Under the pieces are notes generated by a model. It was not told the origin of the DNA. It made no database searches and was given only the letters and a program-made list of their open reading frames with translations. From Patescibacteria group bacterium (GTDB lineage Bacteria > Patescibacteriota > Minisyncoccia > Phycocordibacterales > UBA2100), in NCBI GenBank assembly GCA_015491055.1, contig WFWP01000051.1:1-6066 (forward strand): 6,066 bases of DNA, given 5' to 3'. Every line of letters starts with the position of its first letter. Position 1 is the stretch's first letter. Made by a program: the position numbers and the translations under genes. Positions 1 to 4,310 of this stretch are shown piece after piece.

Positions 1-91
1 ACATAATAATAGGTTGTGTAAACACTGTCATATATACTGTTTTGGGTCCGCCTCGCGGAGGTCCGTTTTTGTGGAGTCCGAGCGTCACCAA
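1..91 (-). CDS. Possible partial gene running off the left edge (very uncertain)
   Basis: A - strand frame follows a TAA at 157-155 and stays open to the window edge. It contains the stretch HCPLCAGGPKEYV, with a CxxC pair resembling half of a zinc knuckle, then NGPPRGGPKTVYM. There is no ATG near its beginning; the plausible starts are TTG at 91-89 and GTG at 88-86, which would leave the CxxC outside the protein. The opposing + strand frame is equally open and also gives GP-rich text because the DNA is partly palindromic. I do not recognise the protein and think it may be a fortuitous frame across a repeat or RNA element. Confidence 0.15.
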   Translation of the reverse strand, partial: MVTLGLHKNGPPRGGPKTVYMTVFTQPIIM

Positions 92-160
92 GACATATTC
101 TTTCGGTCCTCCCGCGCACAGCGGGCAATGGTTGTTGGGTGAAGCGGGTCCGAGTTATTT
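1..160. other. GC-rich island of unknown nature with phased GTCCG motifs
   Basis: From about position 44 to 155 the sequence is clearly richer in G and C than its surroundings. The motif GTCCG (or GTCCT) occurs at 46, 61, 76, 106 and 148; the first four lie on a 15-base grid and all five share the same phase modulo 3. Two small GC hairpins can be drawn: CCTC-GCG-GAGG at 51-61 and CCCGC-GCACA-GCGGG at 111-125. The CCCGC arm could pair instead with GCGGG at 144-148. The + strand is open from the window edge to 233 (reading GPPRGGP, SP, GPP), and a - strand frame is open from 154 to the edge. It may be a structured RNA, a dispersed intergenic repeat, or the edge of a gene; I cannot decide. Confidence 0.4.
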
Positions 161-279
161 TTGCGTTGAAAAGATATTGCCTTTAACTGTTCATCCCGGA
201 TTGCTTATGGTAATGATGGGCTCAAGTCAATAGAAATAAATCGGACAATTTCGCAAAACAAAATAAACACATTAACCGT

Positions 280-1236
280 ATGCGATATTCAAAACAAATT
301 ATATTTATAACGGCGCCCATACTTATTTTTATCGTTTTGTTTGTTCTTTATATAAAAGCAAACATTTTTGATAAAGAGCATAATTTGAATTCAATTGATA
401 TGTATCCGGATACGGTAATTGCCCCGAAATCGGATTACAGACGAAATAAAGATTTGCAATTTAAATCTGACGAACCAAAAGAATCTCCACCCTTATCGTC
501 CGAATATGATTTGTTTAACGATTGGCAACAATCGGATAATATAAAACAAGTTTCCGATACGTTTGCGGAAAATACGAGTGTCGGTAATGAGATCGGTAAA
601 CCCCCAAAAAAAGTTGACGAGCAACAACTTGTCCGGATAAACAATATCAAAACCGTTGAAACAAATCCCGGGATTGATAATGATTTGTATGAAGAAGATT
701 TCTGGGCGTGGATACCGCAAATAAATATAAACAAAAAAGAAAAAACAATGCAAAAAACCGATTCGGAACGAGAGAAATTGAGAAACTTCATCAACGAATA
801 CGGAGAAAAAGTGAAAAAAAACGTGCGTAAAATGAATAATCAGCCGGAAATAATGAAGGAATTTATGCAAAATCGCGGAAAACCCGGCAATAAAGATAGA
901 GTGAATGAGTTGGCGAACAAATATAAAGAACTCAGCGTGGAATTGGAAGAGTTTGTTCAAAGTGAATCAATACCCGCCAATTTCAGAGATATGGGTTTGA
1001 GGTTAAGCAAATCATATGGAAATGTGGGAGCGGCGCATAAAATGTTGGCGGATAGGGAAACAACCAGTGATGCCGATATGCTTAAAGTTTTGTATGAATA
1101 TAATTCTGAAATAGACAAATTCGCGAAAGACTTTATAGCATTCGCAAATCTTGTAGGAGCTTACGGATTTATGTTCGGACAACATGAAGGGGGTGGTATA
1201 TTCACACCACCCGTTGCATTGGTTCCGATGGAATAA
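280..1236 (+). CDS. Membrane-anchored protein of unknown function with a C-terminal helical domain
   Basis: The 318-residue product opens with a short basic stretch (MRYSK) and one hydrophobic segment at about residues 7-25, so it is probably anchored in the cytoplasmic membrane with the rest outside; no lipobox cysteine or clear cleavage site is visible. Residues 27-135 are polar, rich in Asp, Ser, Asn and Pro, and look like an extended linker. An aromatic patch FWAWIP lies at 141-146. Residues 160-228 are highly charged and probably helical. Residues 231-303 (from IPANF through SYGN, YNSEID and FANLVGAYGFMF) look like a compact helical domain, followed by GGGIFTPP. From memory this C-terminal pattern resembles proteins of unknown function in Parcubacteria, but I know no named domain. 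The start is the ATG right after an A-rich leader with no Shine-Dalgarno. The gene stands alone; the next gene on this strand is 1.7 kb away. Confidence 0.85.
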   Translation: MRYSKQIIFITAPILIFIVLFVLYIKANIFDKEHNLNSIDMYPDTVIAPKSDYRRNKDLQFKSDEPKESPPLSSEYDLFNDWQQSDNIKQVSDTFAENTSVGNEIGKPPKKVDEQQLVRINNIKTVETNPGIDNDLYEEDFWAWIPQININKKEKTMQKTDSEREKLRNFINEYGEKVKKNVRKMNNQPEIMKEFMQNRGKPGNKDRVNELANKYKELSVELEEFVQSESIPANFRDMGLRLSKSYGNVGAAHKMLADRETTSDADMLKVLYEYNSEIDKFAKDFIAFANLVGAYGFMFGQHEGGGIFTPPVALVPME

Positions 1237-1284
1237 AACTGTAAATTTGCAGATTTTTCTCGTGTTGCTCAGCCCACTTGCATT

Positions 1285-1304
1285 GCAAACATGTTGATGT
1301 TTGC
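1285..1304 (+). terminator. Stem-loop downstream of the anchored-protein gene, without U-tract
   Basis: GCAAACAT (1285-1292) pairs perfectly with ATGTTTGC (1297-1304) around the loop GTTG, 48 bases after the stop codon. It is not followed by a run of T, so it is not a classic intrinsic terminator. It may stabilise an mRNA 3' end or help a factor-dependent stop. Confidence 0.3.
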
Positions 1305-1391
1305 GCATTATTACTTAGTTACAAGACCATTATAACTAATATGAATTTTTATAAAAATTTCCCGCTTAAAGAAATCCGCTTGAAATTTCAA

Positions 1392-1424
1392 ACGCGCAAT
1401 CGCGTGTGGTCGCAATGTTTTTTT
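1392..1424 (+). terminator. Weak candidate terminator: GC hairpin followed at a distance by T-run
   Basis: ACGCG (1392-1396) pairs with CGCGT (1401-1405) around CAAT. A run of seven T lies at 1418-1424, 12 bases after the stem, farther than usual for intrinsic termination. It would serve the + strand transcript arriving from the anchored-protein gene. The gap and short stem make this uncertain. Confidence 0.25.
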
Positions 1425-1432
1425 CTTTCCTC

Positions 1433-1466
1433 AAAAAACCCTTTAATATTTTATAAGCGAGGGTTT
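1433..1466 (-). terminator. Candidate terminator downstream of tRNA-Gly
   Basis: Read on the - strand, AAACCCT (1466-1460) can pair with AGGGTTT (1442-1436), and the stem runs into further T residues (to 1433). The loop is long (17 bases, AT-rich) and the stem has only three GC pairs, so it is a modest intrinsic terminator at best. It lies about 130 bases beyond the tRNA 3' end in the right orientation, which suggests a tRNA precursor with a long 3' trailer. Confidence 0.35.
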
Positions 1467-1598
1467 AAGAAAGTAAAAAGTTTGGCATGACTAATCAGAG
1501 TGAGTTGTTCGGCGGTTTCAAGTGTAAACAGGTATTTTTTCGGATTATGTGTAAAGTTATCCGTTCTTTTATCTGCTTTTGTGCCTATATTTATTTTG

Positions 1599-1669
1599 TG
1601 CGGATAGGGAGAATCGAACTCCCGACTCATCCATGGCAAGGATGTGTTATACCACTTAACTATATCCGC
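1599..1669 (-). tRNA. tRNA-Gly (anticodon GCC)
   Basis: All four arms can be folded on the - strand. The acceptor stem GCGGATA (1669-1663) pairs with TATCCGC (1606-1600). The D arm is GTTA/TAAC with GG in its loop. The anticodon stem CATCC/GGATG encloses TTGCCAT, giving anticodon GCC (1637-1635), which reads GGC and GGU glycine codons. The variable loop has four bases, and the T arm is GGGAG-TTCGATT-CTCCC. G1-C72 and C2-G71 fit known glycine identity. The discriminator base is A (complement of T1599), whereas most bacterial tRNA-Gly carry U73. The next bases are CAA, so CCA is not encoded and must be added after transcription. It is on the same strand as the recombinase gene upstream but has its own promoter-like sequence. 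Confidence 0.96.
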
Positions 1670-1686
1670 TTTCAAGTGCATCTGTG

Positions 1687-1714
1687 ATTATACAGAAAAA
1701 CCGTTGAAATACAA
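1687..1714 (-). promoter_or_regulatory. Promoter for tRNA-Gly
   Basis: On the - strand a perfect -10 hexamer TATAAT (1692-1687) lies 16 bases after a -35-like TTGTAT (1714-1709). Transcription would begin near 1680, about 11 bases before the mature tRNA 5' end at 1669, a normal leader length. The perfect -10 and the spacing to the tRNA make this convincing, though the -35 is only partly matched. Confidence 0.6.
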
Positions 1715-1776
1715 CAAAGCGCAAGACCATTATATTACACTATATGATAAAGCATGGCATGTGCATATTGTTTACG

Positions 1777-2685
1777 TTAATGATTGTTATTTTTGCCGTG
1801 AAATTTTTTATGCACTTCTTTGAGGTGTTTGTCCGTTATGTGAGTGTAAATTTGTGTTGTGGCTATATGAGCATGTCCCAATAATGCTTGCACGGCGCGA
1901 AGGTCTGCGCCGTTTGCCAGCAAATCCGTTGCGAAACAGTGCCGCAAACTGTGAGGTGTTACCGTTTTGCTTATACCCGCTTGTATTGCGCGTTTTTTCA
2001 CTATTCGCTCAATTGATCTCGGCGTAATTCGCATAGTGTCGCTTTTATCAGCACCTTTTGCGAGTGATATGAAAAGCGCTTCGTCCGTATCAGTACGCTT
2101 GTCCAAATACGCTTTTATCGCTTTTTTTGCTTTGTTTGAAAAAAATACCACTCTTATTTTTTCACCCTTGCCCCTAATTGACAATTCATCTTGACTCAAA
2201 TCAATATCTCTGTTTAGAGAGCACAGTTCGGATACGCGAAGACCGGTTGAGAACAGGGTGTTTAATATCGCATTGTCGCGGAAATCTTTCAATGTTTTGC
2301 TCGGAAGGTTTAACAGTCGTTCCAATTCATTATGCGTCAGTATTTCAATATCTTTTTCCGCCGTCTTTGCCAAATCTATATTGTCGGGAGACAGGCAAGA
2401 AATCCCTCGTCTTTTAAGAAACTTTAAGAAAGATCTCAGGGCTATAAGATGATAGTTTTGAGTTTTTTTATTTAAGGTGTTTTCCCGTAATCCCGGTTGT
2501 CGATTAAGCCATAAGCGATATTTGCGAATTGACGGCTCCGTAATATCTTCGGGTTTTTCTATGTTTGCAAATTCAAGAAAACGGGTTATATAGCGATCGT
2601 AATTTGCAACCGTAAGCGACGATCTGCCTTTCTCTATTTCAAGGTGTTCCAGGTATTCTTGTTTCAGATCTTTCAAGTTGTTCAT
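1777..2685 (-). CDS. Xer-type tyrosine site-specific recombinase
   Basis: The 302-residue protein has the full layout of the XerC/XerD family (about 298-300 residues). The N-terminal DNA-clamping helical domain spans about 1-95 (YLEHLEIEKGRSSLTVANYDR). The catalytic domain spans about 112-295. All active-site residues are visible: Arg150 in GLRVSEL, Lys173 in RGKGEK, His245 and Arg248 in HSLRH, His271 in LLGHAH, and nucleophile Tyr280 in QIYTH. The numbering is within two residues of E. coli XerD as I recall it, and the tail (LKEVHKKFH) also looks closer to XerD, but the subtype is not secure. Such enzymes resolve chromosome dimers at dif; relatives move integrative elements. The ATG start lies about 22 bases after a predicted transcription start and has no Shine-Dalgarno. 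The gene lies upstream of tRNA-Gly on the same strand. It is intact, with no phage or conjugation genes nearby, which favours a housekeeping role. Confidence 0.96.
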   Translation of the reverse strand: MNNLKDLKQEYLEHLEIEKGRSSLTVANYDRYITRFLEFANIEKPEDITEPSIRKYRLWLNRQPGLRENTLNKKTQNYHLIALRSFLKFLKRRGISCLSPDNIDLAKTAEKDIEILTHNELERLLNLPSKTLKDFRDNAILNTLFSTGLRVSELCSLNRDIDLSQDELSIRGKGEKIRVVFFSNKAKKAIKAYLDKRTDTDEALFISLAKGADKSDTMRITPRSIERIVKKRAIQAGISKTVTPHSLRHCFATDLLANGADLRAVQALLGHAHIATTQIYTHITDKHLKEVHKKFHGKNNNH

Positions 2686-2689
2686 GATT

Positions 2690-2705
2690 GGATAGGGTGA
2701 ATCGA
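2690..2705 (+). repeat. Second copy of the tRNA-Gly 3'-part sequence, in the recombinase leader
   Basis: GGATAGGGTGAATCGA at 2690-2705 matches GGATAGGGAGAATCGA at 1602-1617 in 15 of 16 positions and in the same orientation. The 1602 copy covers part of the acceptor and T arm of tRNA-Gly. The second copy sits between the predicted recombinase promoter and its ATG. The two copies are 1,088 bases apart and bracket the recombinase gene. Confidence 0.5.
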
Positions 2706-2714
2706 TATGAGCTT

Positions 2715-2743
2715 ATTATAACTTCCGAAAATCGGTATAACAA
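2715..2743 (-). promoter_or_regulatory. Promoter for the recombinase gene
   Basis: On the - strand TTGTTA (2743-2738) and a perfect TATAAT (2720-2715) are separated by 17 bases, the ideal spacing for a housekeeping sigma factor. Transcription would begin near 2708, giving a leader of about 22 bases before the ATG at 2685. The spacer contains a small dyad CCGA-AAA-TCGG (2725-2735). Confidence 0.6.
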
Positions 2744-2750
2744 TAATTTA

Positions 2751-2766
2751 TGTGTAAATTGTCACA
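2751..2766. promoter_or_regulatory. CRP-like dyad between the two divergent promoters
   Basis: TGTGT-N6-TCACA at 2751-2766 fits the TGTGA-N6-TCACA pattern of CRP-family operators in nine of ten defined positions. It lies just upstream of both candidate -35 boxes, a position where one regulator could act on the recombinase and peptidase genes together. No regulator gene is in view, and CPR genomes may lack a CRP homologue, so this is an operator candidate based on symmetry only. Confidence 0.25.
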
Positions 2767-2793
2767 CTTGACCAAGTATAAATTATGTTGACT
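2766..2793. other. dif-like sequence beside the Xer gene (candidate)
   Basis: The 28 bases split into ACTTGACCAAG (2766-2776), centre TATAAA (2777-2782) and TTATGTTGACT (2783-2793). From memory of the Firmicutes dif consensus I count about 19 of 28 matches, including 9 of 11 in the right half and 5 of 6 in the centre. The left half lacks the usual inner symmetry (CAAG where a sequence ending in TAA or GAA is expected). The right half also contains the -35 box of a good promoter, which is a competing explanation. The position, about 80 bases from a Xer gene, is supportive. Confidence 0.3.
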
Positions 2794-2815
2794 TTTGCGT
2801 TATTCACATTATACT
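2788..2815 (+). promoter_or_regulatory. Promoter for the LysM/M23 peptidase gene
   Basis: TTGACT (2788-2793) and TATACT (2810-2815) are separated by 16 bases, each one mismatch from consensus. Transcription from about 2822 would leave an untranslated leader of roughly 150-210 bases. A second, weaker candidate lies just downstream: TTGACG (2827-2832), 16 bases, TAGTAT (2849-2854). Confidence 0.55.
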
Positions 2816-2975
2816 TTTGTTCGTTGTTGACGGTTTTTGCCGTTGGTTTAGTATGTTAGTGTACGCAAGTTTGCATTATTTGTTAAAAATTGCGTGCGCT
2901 TGCCAAGCAAGGATTAATAGTAACAACAACATTCCCCGGACGATAGATTATGTCTGAAATGCGTGTAACTTTAGT
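2816..2975 (+). other. Long leader of the LysM/M23 gene, with a tiny upstream ORF
   Basis: This gene-free leader contains the weak second promoter (2827-2854), a small dyad GCTT-GCC-AAGC near 2898-2908 and no clear riboswitch motif. A short ORF, MSEMRVTLVCV, runs from ATG 2950 to the TAA at 2983-2985 and overlaps the proposed start of the peptidase in another frame. I cannot say whether it is translated. Confidence 0.3.
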
Positions 2976-4076
2976 TTGTGTATAAAACGCATACGTGTAA
3001 ACAGTGATGGCGGTTGTCTTTGCGGTTTTTGTGTGAACAACACTCTTGTTGCCATCTTCATATCCGCGATTTTTATTGCGAGTTTTGGCGCGCCTCGCCA
3101 TGTTGACGCGGGTGTTATTGAAGCAATTTCAAATTTGTTATCCGCCAGGATAAAATACACTGCGGTAAGTGAATATGATTCGCGCAGTTTACCTTTGTTG
3201 AAACCTGCCAGGAATATAGATCCCAATCCCGCCAAAGGGGGCGGGGATATAGTTGTGCGTAACGGTTCCGCATTGGTGGCGGAAGCGGGGCCGGAAGGAG
3301 GAATATCTCAATTTGTGGAAGGGGCGTCCAATGACGGACAAATAAGTGTTTATATTGTACAAGAAGGCGACACGCTAAGTGACATAGCTGAGAAATTTGA
3401 TGTGTCGGTTAATACAATCAAGTGGGCGAACGATATAAAAGATCCGTCAACCATAAAAGTGGGTCAGAGACTTGTTATTTTGCCCGTAACCGGTATCAGA
3501 TATACGATAAAACGAGGGGGCACATTGAGAGATGTTATTAAGAAATACGGCGGTGATTTGCAAGAAGCCGTTGAGTATAACGGAGTCGGTCCCGATGAGG
3601 AATTAGCGAAAGGCACCGTGGTTATAATCCCCAACGGGTCTATGCCCGGCGACAATCACAAAAAAGCAACAAAGCGTAACTTTTCTTCCGCAAGAACGAG
3701 TTATCAGAGAAATGCAGGAAGAGATGTTTCCGGATATTTCGTTCATCCTTTGAACAGAATTGGGGTACGAACACAGGGCGTACATGGTAGAAATGCTGTG
3801 GATATCGGAGCGCCGATAGGAACTCCGATAATAGCATCCGCATCGGGAGAGGTTATTTTGGCAAGGAAAAGCGGATGGAACGGCGGGTACGGTATTTATA
3901 CTGTGATAAAACACCCGAATGGCACACAAACCCTTTATGCGCATATGAGCAGGAATATAAGTTATGTGGGGCAGAAGGTTGTGCAAGGTCAAGTTATAGG
4001 ATATGTCGGAAACACCGGCCGTTCCACAGGTCCTCATGTGCACTTTGAAGTCAGGGGAGCCAGAAATCCGTTTTAA
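2976..4076 (+). CDS. Exported LysM-LysM-M23 peptidoglycan endopeptidase
   Basis: This is a cell-wall hydrolase or divisome-type factor that binds peptidoglycan and cleaves its peptide crosslinks with zinc. Numbered from TTG 2976 (366 residues): a basic N-terminus (K4, R5, R7), hydrophobic segment 23-38 and a possible signal-peptidase site after VDA (43-45); a Gly/Pro-rich linker (PNPAKGGGD at 83-91); LysM repeat 1 at 125-170 (YIVQEGDTLSDIAEKF); LysM repeat 2 at 175-219, more divergent; a basic linker; and the M23 domain from 254 to the end. Zinc and catalytic candidates are His270 and Asp276 in HGRNAVD, His323 in YAHM, and His354/His356 in GPHVHFEV. The spacing His-x5-Asp differs from the classic HxxxD. 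The start is uncertain: TTG 2976 gives a proper charged signal region, GTG 3033 gives none, and no ATG is in frame. No Shine-Dalgarno is visible. The protein ends normally after RGARNPF. Confidence 0.95.
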   Translation: MCIKRIRVNSDGGCLCGFCVNNTLVAIFISAIFIASFGAPRHVDAGVIEAISNLLSARIKYTAVSEYDSRSLPLLKPARNIDPNPAKGGGDIVVRNGSALVAEAGPEGGISQFVEGASNDGQISVYIVQEGDTLSDIAEKFDVSVNTIKWANDIKDPSTIKVGQRLVILPVTGIRYTIKRGGTLRDVIKKYGGDLQEAVEYNGVGPDEELAKGTVVIIPNGSMPGDNHKKATKRNFSSARTSYQRNAGRDVSGYFVHPLNRIGVRTQGVHGRNAVDIGAPIGTPIIASASGEVILARKSGWNGGYGIYTVIKHPNGTQTLYAHMSRNISYVGQKVVQGQVIGYVGNTGRSTGPHVHFEVRGARNPF

Positions 4077-4099
4077 GCGGGACAAATTGTAATTATAAT
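4071..4099 (+). promoter_or_regulatory. Candidate promoter P1 for tuf-rpsJ
   Basis: A perfect TATAAT (4094-4099) lies just after the peptidase stop codon, 17 bases beyond a poor -35 (TTTTAA, 4071-4076). With no terminator between the peptidase gene and tuf, read-through is also possible. The leader from here would be about 205 bases. Confidence 0.4.
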
Positions 4100-4129
4100 C
4101 GGCGTTAAATAAAGAGGTTGATCAAAAAT

Positions 4130-4157
4130 TTGACTATCCGTATTCATTTGGTAGTAT
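4130..4157 (+). promoter_or_regulatory. Candidate promoter P2 for tuf-rpsJ
   Basis: TTGACT (4130-4135), 16 bases, then TAGTAT (4152-4157). TATATG (4155-4160) is an alternative -10 at 19 bases. The layout copies the second candidate upstream of the peptidase gene (TTGACG, 16, TAGTAT). The leader would be about 145 bases. It overlaps the start of a possible small ORF, so promoter and ORF readings compete. Confidence 0.35.
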
Positions 4158-4243
4158 ATGCCGTACGCGTCGCGGTGTTTTTGTTTTTAACATGTTGTTT
4201 TTGTTTGGTAGCTGTTCTCGCGAATCAAATAAAGGCAACATGA
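4130..4243 (+). CDS. Possible small single-span membrane peptide in the tuf leader
   Basis: A 37-residue frame begins at TTG 4130 (or TTG 4118, in the same frame) and ends at TGA 4241-4243. It reads MTIRIHLVVYAVRVAV, followed by a hydrophobic, Cys-rich stretch and ALANQIKAT-like end: a basic N-terminus and one membrane-spanning segment at about residues 5-31. A purine-rich AAAGAGG (4111-4117) precedes it at 12 bases, rather far. The TTG start, the small size and the overlap with a candidate promoter argue for caution. I do not recognise the peptide. Its stop overlaps the ATG of the next tiny ORF. Confidence 0.22.
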   Translation: MTIRIHLVVYAVRVAVFLFLTCCFCLVAVLANQIKAT

Positions 4244-4296
4244 TGTGGAAACGGAGACACATGCTTTTACGCTTTATTATTAACAAGGATTATTAA
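4240..4296 (+). CDS. Possible tuf leader peptide (18 residues)
   Basis: ATG 4240 (or the adjacent ATG 4243) opens a short frame starting MMWKRRHMLLRF and ending with TAA at 4294-4296, 14 bases before the tuf start. AAAGG (4231-4235) precedes ATG 4243 by seven bases, the best-placed Shine-Dalgarno-like sequence I see in the window. The ATG overlaps the TGA of the preceding short ORF, an arrangement typical of coupled translation. The peptide is basic and unknown. It could be a translated leader that couples ribosomes to tuf, or simply chance. Confidence 0.22.
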   Translation: MMWKRRHMLLRFIINKDY

Positions 4297-4310
4297 ATAG
4301 ATAAGTTATT

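Larger units (their letters stand above)
1237..1598. other. Gene-free convergent intergenic region rich in dyad symmetries
   Basis: This stretch lies between the end of the anchored-protein gene (+) and the 3' end of tRNA-Gly (-). Open frames here are short and look random. It holds several inverted repeats: 1285-1304 (8 bp stem), 1344-1359 (16-base AT-only palindrome), 1380-1391 (TTGAAATTTCAA), 1392-1405 (ACGCG-CAAT-CGCGT) and 1436-1466 (AAACCCT/AGGGTTT). This is where transcripts from both sides must end, so termination signals are expected. I see no gene in it. Confidence 0.6.

Noticed and set aside
493..960. 155-residue - strand frame inside the anchored-protein gene
   Set aside because: It is rich in Phe and Ile because it is the complement of an A-rich, Lys/Glu/Asn-rich coding strand; the + frame has the anchor and domain organisation.
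1278..1490. 70-residue + strand frame in the convergent gap
   Set aside because: It crosses several hairpins, has low-complexity composition, no initiation signal and no recognisable motif.
1513..1678. CGGTTTCAAGTG (1513-1524) and CGCTTTCAAGTG (1667-1678) flanking the tRNA
   Set aside because: An 11/12 match is expected many times by chance in a 6-kb window and the second copy overlaps the tRNA 5' end.
1487..1687. Open frame on the + strand reading GRIELPTHPWQGCVIPLNYI
   Set aside because: This is the antisense translation of tRNA-Gly; RIELPTHPWQG-type text is a known artefact of tRNA genes. The opposite-strand frame at 1451-1681 is likewise a tRNA shadow.
1602..2705. A 1.1-kb integrative element made only of the recombinase between attL and attR
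   Set aside because: The geometry is wrong: the repeat in the tRNA is its 3' part while the element would lie on the 5' side, so excision would destroy the tRNA. No cargo, excisionase or replication gene is present. Kept only as an unexplained repeat.
16..3003. Recurring GTGTAAAC-like octamers (near 16, 1522, 2995)
   Set aside because: Short, AT-rich, without consistent position relative to genes; likely chance.
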